Shown: positions 7,131-14,496 of the stretch, piece after piece
How positions within the stretch are numbered: the first letter of the stretch is position 1
How the letters are laid out: each line of letters opens with the position of its first letter
Origin: Methanimicrococcus sp.
GTDB taxonomy: Archaea > Halobacteriota > Methanosarcinia > Methanosarcinales > Methanosarcinaceae
DNA length: 20,769 nt
Reading direction: 5' to 3'
NCBI GenBank assembly: GCA_009783635.1
Contig: WRDC01000010.1
Location: 1 to 20,769, forward strand
Notes under the pieces: generated by a model
Told to the model about the DNA's origin: nothing
Databases searched by the model: none
What the model saw: only the letters and a program-made list of their open reading frames with translations
Made by a program: the position numbers and the translations under genes

Positions 7131-7139
7131 TTATTTATA
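7131..7139 (+). promoter_or_regulatory. Possible TATA box for the lipid synthase/archease genes
   Basis: TTATTTATA lies 58-66 bases before the preferred ATG at 7197, just after a terminator, so a new transcript probably starts here. The assignment rests only on the A/T element and position. Confidence 0.35.
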
Positions 7140-7196
7140 GGTAAACGAACAAGTATAGACAACCGAAAAAATCAAAAAATGAGGACAATATATCCA

Positions 7197-7898
7197 ATGG
7201 CAGCCAATTCGCTCAGACCGTATGTTACAGAAATTTTTGTGGATCCGATTGCAAAAATATTCATAAAAATCGGAATTTCACCCAATACGCTCTCAATCAT
7301 CTCATGTTTATTTTCAATTTTTGCGGGCGTTTTCTATTATTTGGCCGGAGACAATTATTTCCAAATGGATGCGCCGTACTATTTCCTGCTGGTCGCCGCT
7401 GTCTGTGTTCTCATCAACTCGGGATTGGACGCGCTGGACGGCGCCGTTGCCCGTTTAAGAGGCATTGCCGGCAAAAAGGGAGACTTTTTGGACCACGTCA
7501 TTGACCGCTATGCCGATATCTTTATTATTTCCGGAATTATTTTCGGCGGCTTCTGCCCGTGGTGGATCGGAATCATCGCGCTGGCCGGCGTACTTTTGAC
7601 AAGCTACCTCGGAACGCAGGCGCAGGCTATGGATATTGGACGGTATTACGGCGGCATTATGGGACGCGCCGACCGTTTAATCATTATTTTGGCTTCCTCC
7701 TTCGCCGACTTCGGCTATATTGCTTGGTACGAAACATCCGCCGCGTTTTGGGGCTTCTCCTTCCTCGGATGGGCGATGATTATCATTGCCGTCGGGTCTC
7801 ACATCACCGCTTTTCAGCGGATTTACCATATATGGAAAACATTGGATCGAGAAGATAAGGCCGAAAAAAAAAGAAAGGAAACTGAAAATCAAACATGA
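7197..7898 (+). CDS. CDP-alcohol phosphatidyltransferase, probably archaetidylinositol phosphate synthase
   Basis: This 233-aa membrane enzyme transfers a polar head group phosphate onto CDP-archaeol. The catalytic signature D-x2-D-G-x2-A-R-x8-G-x3-D-x3-D is complete at residues 78-103 (D78, D81, G82, A85, R86, G95, D99, D103), and about six hydrophobic helices surround it. The N-terminus MAANSLRPYV and IKIGISPNTLS matches archaeal inositol-phosphate-using members, which is why I prefer that substrate, but it is not proven. I chose the ATG at 7197, with GAGG at 7181-7184 upstream; earlier in-frame starts at 7128 (TTG) and 7179 (ATG) lack a ribosome-binding site and would add atypical residues. 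The charged C-terminal tail is lysine-rich. Confidence 0.84.
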   Translation: MAANSLRPYVTEIFVDPIAKIFIKIGISPNTLSIISCLFSIFAGVFYYLAGDNYFQMDAPYYFLLVAAVCVLINSGLDALDGAVARLRGIAGKKGDFLDHVIDRYADIFIISGIIFGGFCPWWIGIIALAGVLLTSYLGTQAQAMDIGRYYGGIMGRADRLIIILASSFADFGYIAWYETSAAFWGFSFLGWAMIIIAVGSHITAFQRIYHIWKTLDREDKAEKKRKETENQT

Positions 7899-7933
7899 CA
7901 GCCGATTCTTAAACTTACAATTTTTGATAACAA

Positions 7934-8386
7934 ATGTCACAAAACGCCCCTTTTATTTATTTGGATCATGTTGCCGATATCCGTTTTATCGCGCGCGGCA
8001 AAACTTTGGAAACTCTTTTTGAAAACGCGGCTCTTGCAACATTATCCGTTATCGCCGATGTTGAAACAGTCACACCGGTAATTGATTTTAAAATCGAATC
8101 GGAAACCGTCAGTTTGGAGAATTTGATGGTGGATTTCCTCTCGGAACTGCTTTTTTTGTTTGATGCCGAAGAAACCGTAATCGGTAAAATAAATGTGTCG
8201 GCGGTCGGTAAATATGAAAACGAGACCGGCGAAGAGAAATATTTCATAAAAGCCATCGCTTCCGGCGAGCCGATCGACCGCGCACGGCAGGATTTTAAGA
8301 CAGAAGTGAAAGCCGTCACATACAGCGGCATCCGCGTTGATAAAACAGAAGACGGCTATGAAACCGAAGTTGTTTTGGATTTGTAA
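7934..8386 (+). CDS. Archease, RtcB activator
   Basis: Archease speeds guanylylation and turnover of the RNA ligase RtcB, which is encoded next. The 150-aa product has the family opening with DHVADIRF (Asp15 aligned with a metal ligand), the GKTLETLFENAALA helix, EVKAVTYSGIRV, and the terminal VVLDL with the conserved Asp149. In most archeases the AVTY motif is followed by His; here it is Ser, which is unusual. It starts 35 bases after the lipid synthase gene with no strong ribosome-binding site. The 3' end merges into a tandem repeat whose first unit contains the TAA. Confidence 0.88.
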   Translation: MSQNAPFIYLDHVADIRFIARGKTLETLFENAALATLSVIADVETVTPVIDFKIESETVSLENLMVDFLSELLFLFDAEETVIGKINVSAVGKYENETGEEKYFIKAIASGEPIDRARQDFKTEVKAVTYSGIRVDKTEDGYETEVVLDL

Positions 8387-8512
8387 AATAACATTTGTAA
8401 AAATGACTTTGTAAAAATGATTTTTGTAAAAATGATTTTTGTAAAAATGACTTTTGTAAAAATGACCTTTATAAGAACAACTTTGTAAGAAAACAGCTTT
8501 GTAAGAACAATT
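8380..8512 (+). repeat. Nine 14-16-base tandem units beginning at the archease stop
   Basis: Units resemble TTTGTAAAAATGACT and run from 8380 to 8512; the last three are more diverged (GTAAGAACA versions). The first unit includes the archease TAA at 8384-8386. Several units carry T5 on the sense strand and could contribute to termination. Confidence 0.88.
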
Positions 8513-8540
8513 ATCAAACAGTTTAATATCCAAACTCCTC

Positions 8541-8550
8541 TATTTATCAT
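8541..8550 (+). promoter_or_regulatory. Possible TATA box for rtcB
   Basis: TATTTATCAT lies 49-58 bases before the rtcB ATG at 8599 and after the repeat array, so rtcB may have its own promoter despite following archease. Confidence 0.3.
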
Positions 8551-8598
8551 TCATATCAACATTGTCACTCATATTATCAACGATTATCAGGGAAAATC

Positions 8599-10089
8599 AT
8601 GTCAAAGCAAGATTATGAAAAAAACGAATACGATGATTCACAGGACGTGGAAAAAAGTCTGAATCGCGTCAATGAAAATATATGGGATATTCCGATGTCT
8701 CACGACAGCGGAATGAACGTTCCCGGCCGCATATTTTTATCGGAAAAACTGCTCGGGACGATCGACAGAGAAACAATTGACCAAGTCGCAAACGTTGCCA
8801 AACTGCCGGGCATTTTGGATTATTCCATGGCAATGCCGGATGTTCACATGGGATACGGTTTTACGATCGGGGGCGTTGCCGCGTTCAGCCCCGAAGACGG
8901 CGTGATCAGCCCCGGTGGCGTCGGCTTTGATATCAATTGCGGGGTCCGCCTGATGAAAACAAATCTTCGAAAAGAAGATGTGGTGCCCCACATGGAAACG
9001 CTGACAGAAAATTTGTTCCGTAAAATTCCGTCAGGCGTCGGCTCCACAGGACAATTTAAAGTGACCGACGAAGAGCTGACTCAAGCTTTCCTGCACGGTT
9101 CGCAGTGGGCGGTGGAAGCGGGATACGGCATTGAAAGCGATACCAAAAATTGCGAATCCTACGGATTTATGGAAGGCGGCAGCCCCGATAAAGTCGGAAC
9201 GAAAGCCAGAAAAAGAGGACGCCCGCAATTCGGAACGCTCGGCAGCGGTAACCACTTTTTGGAAATCCAATACATTGATAAGATTTACGACCCGGTTGCG
9301 GCCGCCGCATACGGCTTGTCGGAAGGGCAGGTTTCTGTTATGATCCACTGCGGCTCCCGCGGCGCCGGTCACCAAATCTGTACCGACCATCTGCAGACCC
9401 TGAATCAGGCTGTCAAAAAATACAAAATCAATGTTCCCGATATGCAGCTCGCCTGCGCGCCGGCAAAGTCCAAAGAAGCTCAGGATTATTTCGAAGCGAT
9501 GATCTGCGGCGCGAATTATGCTTGGGCAAACCGGCAAATCATCATGCATTGGACCCGCGAGGTTTTCGAACAGTTCTACGGCAAAGACACGGATGAATTG
9601 GGAATGGAACTGCTCTATGATGTGGCGCATAATGTGGCGAAATATGAAACCCACACCGTTGACGGTCTAAAGAAAGAGGTTTATGTTCACCGAAAAGGAG
9701 CCACCCGCGCCTTCCCCGCCGGACATCCCGAAGTGCCTCCGCAATACAGAGATGTCGGCCAGCCCGTTTTGATTCCGGGGAGCATGGGAACGCCGTCATT
9801 TATCTTAAAAGGCGGGCCGGCTTCGATGTCGTTGTCTTTCGGCAGTGCTTGTCATGGCGCCGGCCGCGTGATGGGACGCGGGAAAGCCAAAGACAGCATG
9901 AGCGGTGAAGCGGTGCGGAGAGAACTGGCGCGCCAAGGCGTCACCGTGCGGGCCGACAAAGTCTCCGTCATTGCGGAAGAAGCGCCGAGCGTTTACAAGA
10001 ACAGCGATGATGTGGTGGATGTGGTGGACCGGCTCGGCATTGCTCAAAAAGTTGCCCGCCTGCTTCCGATCGGCGTGATCAAAGGATGA
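8599..10089 (+). CDS. rtcB: tRNA-splicing ligase RtcB
   Basis: RtcB joins 2',3'-cyclic phosphate and 5'-OH RNA ends using GTP and Mn2+, completing archaeal tRNA splicing. The 496-aa protein has all expected motifs: MPDVHMGYGFTIGGVA, GFDINCGVR with metal ligands Asp111 and Cys114, GSGNHFLE (His219), HCGSRG (His250), AHNVAKYE (His344), IPGSMGT and SACHGAGR with the guanylylated His419. The order and spacing match Pyrococcus RtcB and no intein is present. A GGG eight bases upstream serves as a weak ribosome-binding site. Archease lies directly upstream, separated by a repeat-filled 212-base gap. Confidence 0.96.
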   Translation: MSKQDYEKNEYDDSQDVEKSLNRVNENIWDIPMSHDSGMNVPGRIFLSEKLLGTIDRETIDQVANVAKLPGILDYSMAMPDVHMGYGFTIGGVAAFSPEDGVISPGGVGFDINCGVRLMKTNLRKEDVVPHMETLTENLFRKIPSGVGSTGQFKVTDEELTQAFLHGSQWAVEAGYGIESDTKNCESYGFMEGGSPDKVGTKARKRGRPQFGTLGSGNHFLEIQYIDKIYDPVAAAAYGLSEGQVSVMIHCGSRGAGHQICTDHLQTLNQAVKKYKINVPDMQLACAPAKSKEAQDYFEAMICGANYAWANRQIIMHWTREVFEQFYGKDTDELGMELLYDVAHNVAKYETHTVDGLKKEVYVHRKGATRAFPAGHPEVPPQYRDVGQPVLIPGSMGTPSFILKGGPASMSLSFGSACHGAGRVMGRGKAKDSMSGEAVRRELARQGVTVRADKVSVIAEEAPSVYKNSDDVVDVVDRLGIAQKVARLLPIGVIKG

Positions 10090-10177
10090 GGTAAAAGGCG
10101 AGGCAAAAGACGAGGCAAAAAGCGAGGCAAAAAGCGAGGCAAAAAGCGAAGCAAAAACGAGGTAAGAGTGAGGCGCC
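10088..10177 (+). repeat. Tandem 11-12-base repeats between rtcB and the MBL-fold gene, each with a Shine-Dalgarno-like core
   Basis: Seven units (consensus GAGGCAAAAAGC) begin at 10088, 10100, 10112, 10124, 10136, 10148 and 10159; an eighth partial unit at 10170 runs into the next gene's ATG at 10178. The array starts inside the rtcB TGA. All units but one contain GAGG, and the last supplies the GTGAGG that serves as ribosome-binding site for the next gene. Confidence 0.92.
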
Positions 10178-10831
10178 ATGAAAATAGAATTTGTTTATCC
10201 GGGATATTACGATTCGAATATTTATGTGATTAACAAAAAAATCATTGTTGACACGGGAATGACAGCCGGAGAGGTTTTGCCCCGGCTGGAGCGGATAATG
10301 CCGTTAAAAGATATTGAACAAATCATTTTAACGCATGCGCATTATGATCACAGCGGCTGCGCCGGCGAGATTATGGCGCGCAGTCATGCGAAATTATCTA
10401 TTCATGAAGCTGACGCTCCGTTTTTACAGGATGACAATGGGTCGGGCGCATTGCATTTCGGAAACAAAATTCGATGTCCGAAACCCGACATTTTATACAA
10501 AGGCGGTGAAAAAATCCCGATCGGACTCAATGCTGAAGGCGTTGAAGAATATTTGGAAGTGATTCACACACCGGGGCACACAGTCGGTTGCATATGTTTA
10601 TATGAGAAGAATTCAAAAAGCCTGATGTCGGGCGATACCGTCTTTTCCGAAGGCGGCATCGGGCGATCAGATTTTCCGATTTCCGCGCCTGATAAAATGA
10701 CGGAATCTATCGGTAAGCTGAAAATATTGGATGTTGAAAACCTGTATCCCGGGCACGGCCGCCTGACAATCGGCGGAGCCAAACGGTCTGTCGAGTTGTC
10801 CTATATGATGTCCTCCCGCATGAACCCGTAA
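10178..10831 (+). CDS. MBL-fold metallo-hydrolase
   Basis: A 217-aa metallo-beta-lactamase-fold hydrolase resembling the glyoxalase II group. Metal ligands are visible: THAHYDH (His53, His55, Asp57, His58), TPGHT (His134), SGDTVF (Asp153) and YPGHG (His193), the pattern for a two-metal site. The protein lacks a signal peptide and lacks the extra domains of RNA-processing MBL nucleases. The actual substrate cannot be told from sequence; thioesters or phosphoesters are possible. The start is supported by GTGAGG at 10167-10172, which is the end of the repeat array after rtcB. Confidence 0.85.
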   Translation: MKIEFVYPGYYDSNIYVINKKIIVDTGMTAGEVLPRLERIMPLKDIEQIILTHAHYDHSGCAGEIMARSHAKLSIHEADAPFLQDDNGSGALHFGNKIRCPKPDILYKGGEKIPIGLNAEGVEEYLEVIHTPGHTVGCICLYEKNSKSLMSGDTVFSEGGIGRSDFPISAPDKMTESIGKLKILDVENLYPGHGRLTIGGAKRSVELSYMMSSRMNP

Positions 10832-10863
10832 CATTGAAAGAAAAAGAACAGGACTAAAGATGA

Positions 10864-13365
10864 ATGTCTGAAATTGAAAAAAAGACAAAGAAAGACGAAT
10901 CCGGCAAAGAAGCCGCCCGCCGGAAAGCGGGCGCTTTGGGAACCGTCAGCAAAATCGAAGTCGGTAAAGCCGACAACAGACGCGTTGTTCTGGGGTCGCG
11001 GAAATCCGCCGGCAGCCTCGGCGCCGATGAATCCAAAATAGTCGTGCCGAAACATGAAAGAGAACTCAGCAAAAAGAAGAGTGAAGAAACGAAACCAATC
11101 GGCCGTCTCGGCGCCGGAAGCACGGGATCGGCGGGAATTGCCCTCCCCGATAAGAAATTCGAATGGAAGACGGATGACCGCCGGTACGGCAAATCAGAGG
11201 AAGACGGCATAAAATCTTCAGGATTTAAACCGAACTCTAAAATGAATAAGGGTCCCAAATCCGAATCAAAGTCAAATCCCAATTTCGAATCAAAGTCAAA
11301 CCCGAAATCTGAATCAAGGTCAAATCCCAAATCCGAATCAAAATCAAATCCCAAATTTGAATCAAGGTCAAATCCCAAATCCGAATCAAAATCAAACCCC
11401 AAATTTGAATCAAAATCAACTCCCAAATCCGGATCAAAATCAACTCCCAAATTTGAATCAAAAAAAAACGAAACTGACCAAAAAGTCAATCATTTTTTCG
11501 AAAAGCGCCGAAGGGAAGCCCTAAGACGGGCAGACGAATTTCTGCCGATGAGCCTTGATGAAGCGAAACGGAAAGGATGGGACGAATTAGATGTTATTTT
11601 GATCAGCGGCGACGCTTATGTCGATCATTCCGGATACGGGACGGCAATCATCGGCCGTTTTTTGGAGCATGAGGGTTTCCGCGTCGGAATCATTTCTCAG
11701 CCGGACTGGACAAACAAAGACGATTTTGAAAAGCTCGGAAAACCGAGACTGTTTTTTTCGGTGAGCGCCGGCAACACCGATTCGATTGTGAACAATTATA
11801 CGCCGCTCTTGTACGAACGTGAAAACGATATGTACTCCCCCGGCGGCCGGACCGGGCTGCGGCCGGACCGGGCTGTCATTGCCTACAGCAACCGCCTCCG
11901 TCAGGCGTATCCGGATGTGCCGATTATTGCCGGCGGCATTGAAGCGTCGCTGCGCCGGTTTGCCGAGTATGATTATTTATCCAACGATGTCCGAAAATCA
12001 GTTTTGGCGGACGCGCCCATTGATTTGATCGTTTACGGCATGGGCGAATTGCAAATTAAAGAAATCGCGAAACGGCTGGACGCAAATGAAAAAATTTCGG
12101 ACATTTCGGACATTCCGGGAACCGTTTGGAAACTGCCCGTTAAAGAATGGAAAAGCATAAAAGAAGGACACGATTCGGCTTATTCAAAGTCCCTTGAGCC
12201 CGGTTCTTATATCGAACTGCCTGATTTTGAAACGGTGGCCGGCGCCAAGGAACAATATGCGAGAGCCTTTAAAATCATTTATGAAAATCAAAATCCGGTT
12301 TCCGGAAAAAAGCTTGTGCAGCCGCACCCAAAAACCGTCATTGTCCAAAACCCGCCGATGCGGGGGCTGACCGAAACGGAAATGGACGAAGTGTATGAAT
12401 TGCCGTACCTGCGGCTGGAACATCCGTCTTATGAGGAAGCGGTGCCCGGTCTGGACGTGGTCCGTCACTCCATTACAAGCCATCGCGGCTGTTTTGGCGG
12501 CTGCTCGTTCTGTGCCATCACTCAGCATCAGGGACGAACGATCAGCAACCGCAGTGAAGCGTCCATTCTCCGAGAGGCAAAGCGGCTGATTGAATCTCCC
12601 GATTTCAACGGTATCATCAACGGCATCGGCGGTCCGAGCGCGAATATGTACGGCATGACCTGTCCGGCATGGGAGAAAAAGGGAGCGTGCACACATAAAA
12701 ATTGCTTGGTTCCGGAAATCTGCCCGTCTTTGAAATCAAGTCATTCCCGGCTGCTGGCGCTTTTGAAACAGCTTCGGGAACTTCCAAACATCCGGAAAGT
12801 GCTGACCGGATACGGCGTCCGTTTTGATTTGGCTCTTTCAGATGACGGTTATTTGGAAACGCTGTGCGCGCACCACGTTGGCGGACAGTTGAAAGTTGCG
12901 CCGGAACATTTCTGCGACAACGTCACGGAAATCATGAGAAAACCGAATCGAGAAACGTTTGAGCGGTTTGAAGAAAAATTCAAAAGCATTAACAAAAAAT
13001 TCGGCTTGAATCAGTTTTTGGTGACGTTTCAGATTTCGGGGCATCCCGGGTGTACCATGAAAAACGCGGTGGAGATGGCGGAATATGTCCGCGGCAGGAA
13101 CCGTTATACGGAACAGGTCCAAGATTTTACGCCGACGCCGATGACCATTTCAACTTGTATGTTCCACACGGGACTGGACCCGTTTACGATGGAAGAGATT
13201 TATGTGCCGGTCACGCGAACGGAAAAGAAGATGCAGCGTGTTTTGCTTCAGTTCGGAAACCCCGATAACCGTGAGATGATTCAAAAGGCGCTGGAAACGG
13301 CGGGGCGCGAAGATTTAATCGGCAACGGACCGAATTGTCTGATTCCCGGCGGGCGGAGAAGCTGA
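10864..13365 (+). CDS. YgiQ/UPF0313 family radical SAM protein with a long repeat-containing N-terminal extension
   Basis: This 833-aa protein contains the YgiQ core from about residue 224 (DEFLPMSLDEAKRKGWDELDVILISGDAYVDH) to the C-terminus. A cobalamin-binding-like N-terminal Rossmann region precedes the radical SAM cluster motif C543-x3-C547-x2-C550; further cysteines near 600-625 could bind a second metal site. The biochemical reaction is unknown for the family. Residues 1-223 are a Lys/Ser-rich, probably disordered extension absent from typical YgiQ (about 600-740 aa); residues 134-197 are eight octapeptide repeats. I chose ATG 10864; ATG at 11548 would encode nearly only the core. It is 32 bases after the MBL gene. 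Confidence 0.85.
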   Translation: MSEIEKKTKKDESGKEAARRKAGALGTVSKIEVGKADNRRVVLGSRKSAGSLGADESKIVVPKHERELSKKKSEETKPIGRLGAGSTGSAGIALPDKKFEWKTDDRRYGKSEEDGIKSSGFKPNSKMNKGPKSESKSNPNFESKSNPKSESRSNPKSESKSNPKFESRSNPKSESKSNPKFESKSTPKSGSKSTPKFESKKNETDQKVNHFFEKRRREALRRADEFLPMSLDEAKRKGWDELDVILISGDAYVDHSGYGTAIIGRFLEHEGFRVGIISQPDWTNKDDFEKLGKPRLFFSVSAGNTDSIVNNYTPLLYERENDMYSPGGRTGLRPDRAVIAYSNRLRQAYPDVPIIAGGIEASLRRFAEYDYLSNDVRKSVLADAPIDLIVYGMGELQIKEIAKRLDANEKISDISDIPGTVWKLPVKEWKSIKEGHDSAYSKSLEPGSYIELPDFETVAGAKEQYARAFKIIYENQNPVSGKKLVQPHPKTVIVQNPPMRGLTETEMDEVYELPYLRLEHPSYEEAVPGLDVVRHSITSHRGCFGGCSFCAITQHQGRTISNRSEASILREAKRLIESPDFNGIINGIGGPSANMYGMTCPAWEKKGACTHKNCLVPEICPSLKSSHSRLLALLKQLRELPNIRKVLTGYGVRFDLALSDDGYLETLCAHHVGGQLKVAPEHFCDNVTEIMRKPNRETFERFEEKFKSINKKFGLNQFLVTFQISGHPGCTMKNAVEMAEYVRGRNRYTEQVQDFTPTPMTISTCMFHTGLDPFTMEEIYVPVTRTEKKMQRVLLQFGNPDNREMIQKALETAGREDLIGNGPNCLIPGGRRS
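11263..11454 (+). repeat. Eight 24-base tandem units inside the radical SAM gene
   Basis: The units encode ESKSNPKF/S-type octapeptides (ESKSNPNF, ESKSNPKS, ESRSNPKS and so on, ending GSKSTPKF). The unit is a multiple of three, so the frame is kept. The same array creates a spurious Asp/Phe-rich ORF on the opposite strand. Confidence 0.9.
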
Positions 13366-13368
13366 AAA

Positions 13369-13426
13369 AAATCACTTCGGAGATGACTGAAATTCAGAAA
13401 TCACTTCGGAGATGACTGAAATTCAG
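13369..13426 (+). repeat. Perfect 29-base tandem duplication after the radical SAM gene
   Basis: The 29 bases at 13369-13397 (beginning AAATCACTTCGG) are repeated exactly at 13398-13426, starting three bases after the TGA at 13363-13365. There is no spacer between copies. Confidence 0.95.
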
Positions 13427-13483
13427 AAGGCGCAACCACAGAAATAATTCATCACAGACGAATTCATCGCATAATATCTGAAA

Positions 13484-13493
13484 ATATTAAATA
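13484..13493 (+). promoter_or_regulatory. Possible TATA box for the PAS-domain gene
   Basis: ATATTAAATA lies 56-65 bases before the ATG at 13549; initiation about 25 bases downstream would give a roughly 30-base leader. Confidence 0.35.
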
Positions 13494-13548
13494 CAATTAG
13501 TACCTGTCCATATGCGTTTAAAATCTTTTGAAAAGATGGGGGAAATCA

Positions 13549-14397
13549 ATGAAATTAGAGCATAAGGTCGTCATTTTATCCGTAATCATCGGTATTTTGT
13601 TTATTTTGGCGGAAATGTTTTCCAATTTCCTTTCACACGATCCGAGAGGCAGAACTTCCTGGTCCCTCGCCTTCCTGTTTGAGCCGCTGATGACGGGCGA
13701 AGGTCTCTTTTTCGTTTTGATTATTCTCTTACTGTGTTTTGTTTTTGGTACCCTGCTGGCGAGTTTAATCAGTCAGGTTCTGAAAGCAAAAGAAATTGCC
13801 CGGCAGAAAGATATTGAAAAGAACACAATTTTAGAGTTCGTTCCGGAAATTGTCATTTATGTCACAAACGATGACCGGGTTAAGTGGATTAGCCGCTCCC
13901 TTTACACAGTCACGGGTATGGCGGAAAGCGAAATCGTTGGCAAAAAAATCGATGAGATGGCCGGAAAATTGTTCTCTCCGGAACAGATGGACATTTTTTA
14001 TAATGAAATCAAAGTCAGTAAACTGATTGACATTGAAATCCAAAGTTTGAAAGGAAAGTATTGGCGGATTCTGTCAAATCCTTCCAAGGATGAAAACGGC
14101 GATATTTCCGGTTACGTTCTTTTGGCAATCGATATTACGAATACCAAGCGCGATGAAAGAATGAAACGCCGCTCATACGAGCAGCTGGAAAACAACATCA
14201 ATCAATTTGCAACCGTTATCGACAACATCAGAAATCCGCTGTCAAGCATTGTTCTGCTGACGGAAATATACGAAAACAACGATACCGCCGACAGAGTGCT
14301 TGAACAATGCGATGAAATCGAAAAAGTTATTTCAATATTGGACGAAGGCTGGGCCAAATCCGAAGATATCCGCAATTTCCTGAAAAAGCACCTGTAA
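13549..14397 (+). CDS. Membrane PAS-domain protein with a degenerate histidine-kinase dimerisation stub
   Basis: A 282-aa protein with two membrane helices (about 7-28 and 53-76) enclosing a short extracytoplasmic loop, a PAS domain at about 95-200 (ILEFVPEIVIYVTNDD onward to GYVLLAIDITNTKR), then a helix resembling the HisKA-like region of Methanosarcinales sensor kinases. There the family usually reads D-H-I-R-N-P-L; here residue 226 is Asn (D-N-I-R-N-P-L), so the phospho-acceptor His is missing. There is no ATPase domain, and the protein ends at a normal TAA. It may be a sensory partner that dimerises with a kinase rather than a kinase itself. The ATG at 13549 has GGGGG six bases upstream; the in-frame TTG at 13528 is less likely. 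Confidence 0.75.
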   Translation: MKLEHKVVILSVIIGILFILAEMFSNFLSHDPRGRTSWSLAFLFEPLMTGEGLFFVLIILLLCFVFGTLLASLISQVLKAKEIARQKDIEKNTILEFVPEIVIYVTNDDRVKWISRSLYTVTGMAESEIVGKKIDEMAGKLFSPEQMDIFYNEIKVSKLIDIEIQSLKGKYWRILSNPSKDENGDISGYVLLAIDITNTKRDERMKRRSYEQLENNINQFATVIDNIRNPLSSIVLLTEIYENNDTADRVLEQCDEIEKVISILDEGWAKSEDIRNFLKKHL

Positions 14398-14412
14398 GAT
14401 ATTTTTTCGATC

Positions 14413-14470
14413 GAACGGAAAAAAAGGGACCGGAAAAAAGGGAACGGATGAAAAGAGAACGGATAAAACA
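14413..14470 (+). repeat. Four 14-15-base tandem units after the PAS gene
   Basis: Units resembling GGAACGGAAAAAAG start at 14413, 14427, 14441 and 14456, about 15 bases after the TAA. They lie between two convergent genes. Confidence 0.78.
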
Positions 14471-14475
14471 GAAAA

Positions 14476-14493
14476 ACGAAAGCTTCGTCTTTT
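14476..14493. terminator. Possible bidirectional terminator between convergent genes
   Basis: ACGAA (14476-14480) pairs with TTCGT (14484-14488) around a 3-base loop, flanked by A5 on the left and CTTTTT on the right, so it reads as hairpin plus T-run on both strands. The PAS gene and the Fe-S gene converge here. Confidence 0.45.
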
Positions 14494-14496
14494 AAT

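Noticed and set aside
9031..9654. Minus-strand 207-residue ORF inside rtcB
   Set aside because: It lies wholly opposite a complete, motif-perfect RtcB and shows no recognisable domain.
8599..10089. Intein in RtcB, a frequent archaeal insertion target
   Set aside because: All catalytic motifs occur at normal spacing and the length is about 496 residues, so no intein is present.
10854..11489. Minus-strand 211-residue ORF rich in Asp/Phe repeats opposite the radical SAM gene
   Set aside because: It is the complement of the 24-base repeat and of low-complexity coding sequence; it has no family features or ribosome-binding site, and the plus strand encodes the real protein.
13369..13426. 29-base repeat pair as a minimal CRISPR
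   Set aside because: The length is suggestive but the two copies touch with no spacer between them and lack a palindromic core.
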